Shown here: in pieces, positions 6,022 to 6,858 of the stretch | Position numbering within the stretch: position 1 is the first letter of the stretch | Layout of the letters: the number at the start of each line of letters is the position of its first letter | Assembly: GCA_945897765.1 (NCBI GenBank) | Contig: CAMDGP010000122.1 | Span: forward strand, 1-6,858 | Reading direction: 5' to 3' | DNA from: Chitinophaga pinensis | GTDB taxonomy: Bacteria > Bacteroidota > Bacteroidia > Flavobacteriales_D > Crocinitomicaceae | Length of the DNA stretch: 6,858 nt | Notes under the pieces: model-generated | The model's input: only the letters and a program-made list of their open reading frames with translations | Told to the model about the DNA's origin: nothing | Database searches by the model: none | Program-made: the position numbers and the translations under genes

Positions 6022-6060
6022 AAAAAAGCGTCCAGTGATTAAATTCGTTGGACGTTTTTC
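6022..6060. terminator. Intrinsic terminator of the sigma/anti-sigma/PorP operon
   Basis: CGTCCAGTGA (6029-6038) pairs with TCGTTGGACG (6045-6054), ten pairs including two G-U, around a six-base loop. It is flanked by an A-run (6022-6027) and a T-run (6055-6059) that extend the stem and give the U-tract. It lies 37 bp after the PorP/SprF stop. The flanking A-run would also allow some termination of leftward transcripts. Confidence 0.85.
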
Positions 6061-6203
6061 GTTAAAAGAAATTGAAATTAAAAAGTTTTTTAAGTCATTT
6101 CTCTAAACCTTAGTTAAAACTCCTATTTTCGCTAAAAATAGGGCAGAAGTAAAAAGTCAAGATTCTTTTTTATTTTTTCTATACCTAATGAAAATTTTAG
6201 CGA

Positions 6204-6247
6204 AGACCGACGTTAAAATCATGTAAAACTAATTGGAAACGCGGTCT
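6204..6247 (+). promoter_or_regulatory. Bulged hairpin in the leader of the methyltransferase gene
   Basis: AGACCG (6204-6209) pairs with CGGTCT (6242-6247) and, after one bulged A, CGTT (6211-6214) pairs with AACG (6238-6241): ten pairs around a 23-base AT-rich loop. It ends 15 bp before the methyltransferase ATG, so if transcribed it would sit next to the ribosome site. It could be a leader RNA structure or a spaced palindromic operator; the sequence does not decide which. Confidence 0.35.
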
Positions 6248-6262
6248 GGATATAAGTTAGAT

Positions 6263-6858
6263 ATGAAAAAGTGGAAACAGAAAGCTATAGTTCAAAAAAC
6301 AATATCTTATTTACCCTTAGGTCAAAATATTAATTACTTCTTTCAAAAGTATGTAACGAAAGGTGAGAATTTGAATGATGAGTATTTTCTGGATAGACTT
6401 GGTCATGCAAAAGAACACATTCATTACTACCAAAAAATCACTGGTAATTCTAATCCAAATTCTTCTTTAGAAATCGGAACTGGATGGTATCCAATTGTGC
6501 CAATTAGCTTTTTTTTAATAGGTTCCGAAAAGATTTACTCTGTTGATATAAAAATGTTAACTTCAAAAGAACGAATCATCACTACATTGAATAAGTTTTT
6601 GGAATTTCATAATTCTGGTAAATTAAAAGACTTTATTAATTACAATTCAGAAAGATTTGAAGTAATAAAATCTGTTCTTAAAGACACAGACAATTATGAT
6701 TTAGACCAAATCTTACATTTATTAAAAATCATCTACATCATTGAGGACGCAAGGAAACTTTCATTGCCCGATAATTCAATTGATTTAGTTAATTCAAACA
6801 ATACTTTTGAACATATTTACCCTGTACTTTTAATTCCAATTCTCAAAGAGTTTAAACG
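6263..6858 (+). CDS. SAM-dependent class I methyltransferase, N-terminal part (runs off window)
   Basis: 198 complete codons are open to the window edge. The SAM-binding motif I is SLEIGTGWYPIVPI (68-81, with E70, G72 and G74), and the acidic residue closing the second strand is D95 in IYSVDI. After a long helical stretch of about 65 residues come EDARKLSLPDNSIDLV (161-176) and NTFEHI (180-185), the adenine-side and post-strand-4 motifs of type 11-like methyltransferases. LxxGTGWxPIVPI with an extended insert is, as I recall it, typical of methyltransferases found in surface polysaccharide or glycan clusters; the substrate cannot be read here. The ATG at 6263 is preferred over an in-frame TTG at 6233, which lies inside the leader hairpin. 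The gene is separated from the upstream operon by a terminator and may begin a new locus beyond the window. Confidence 0.85.
   Translation, partial: MKKWKQKAIVQKTISYLPLGQNINYFFQKYVTKGENLNDEYFLDRLGHAKEHIHYYQKITGNSNPNSSLEIGTGWYPIVPISFFLIGSEKIYSVDIKMLTSKERIITTLNKFLEFHNSGKLKDFINYNSERFEVIKSVLKDTDNYDLDQILHLLKIIYIIEDARKLSLPDNSIDLVNSNNTFEHIYPVLLIPILKEFK

Overview
The window is AT-rich and looks like chromosomal DNA of a Bacteroidota bacterium, most likely of the Flavobacteriales. The evidence is a PorP/SprF-family type IX secretion protein, a PorT-type small outer-membrane barrel, a carotenoid desaturase with the HPGGGIPL ending of the bacteroidotal CrtD type, A-rich leaders without clear Shine-Dalgarno sites, and several TTG starts. 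I see no insertion sequence, tRNA, rRNA, CRISPR array or integration site.

Layout. (1) Positions 1-353 hold the C-terminal end of a carotenoid desaturase (+). (2) Positions 457-1110 encode a membrane-anchored SanA/YdcF (DUF218) protein (+). It converges on, and overlaps by 11 bp, the leucyl/phenylalanyl-tRNA-protein transferase gene aat (-, 1100-1747). A probable bidirectional terminator lies inside the overlap. (3) Behind aat on the same strand is a secreted PorT-like beta-barrel protein (-, 1856-2485). (4) A 318-bp divergent spacer, carrying an 11-bp direct repeat with a 21-bp period, leads into (5) a compact three-gene operon (+): an ECF sigma factor (2804-3292), a 574-residue anti-sigma-like protein (3289-5013, ATGA overlap), and a PorP/SprF protein (5017-5985, 3-bp gap). 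The operon is closed by two hairpins, the second a strong intrinsic terminator. (6) After a spacer holding a bulged hairpin, the window ends inside a SAM-dependent methyltransferase (+, from 6263).

The centrepiece is the operon. The middle protein has a short cytoplasmic anti-sigma-like domain, one membrane helix preceded by a basic cluster, about 200 residues of N/Q/S/T-rich linker, and a C-terminal domain that aligns without gaps over long blocks with the PorP/SprF barrel encoded by the next gene. It therefore appears to be one polypeptide crossing both membranes. That layout matches the dual membrane-spanning anti-sigma factors (Dma) described in Bacteroides thetaiotaomicron, but here the outer-membrane part is a type IX secretion-type barrel and a stand-alone relative is co-transcribed. 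The working model is that the fused barrel reads the state of the outer membrane or of the type IX machinery and releases the sigma factor directly, without a separate periplasmic relay.
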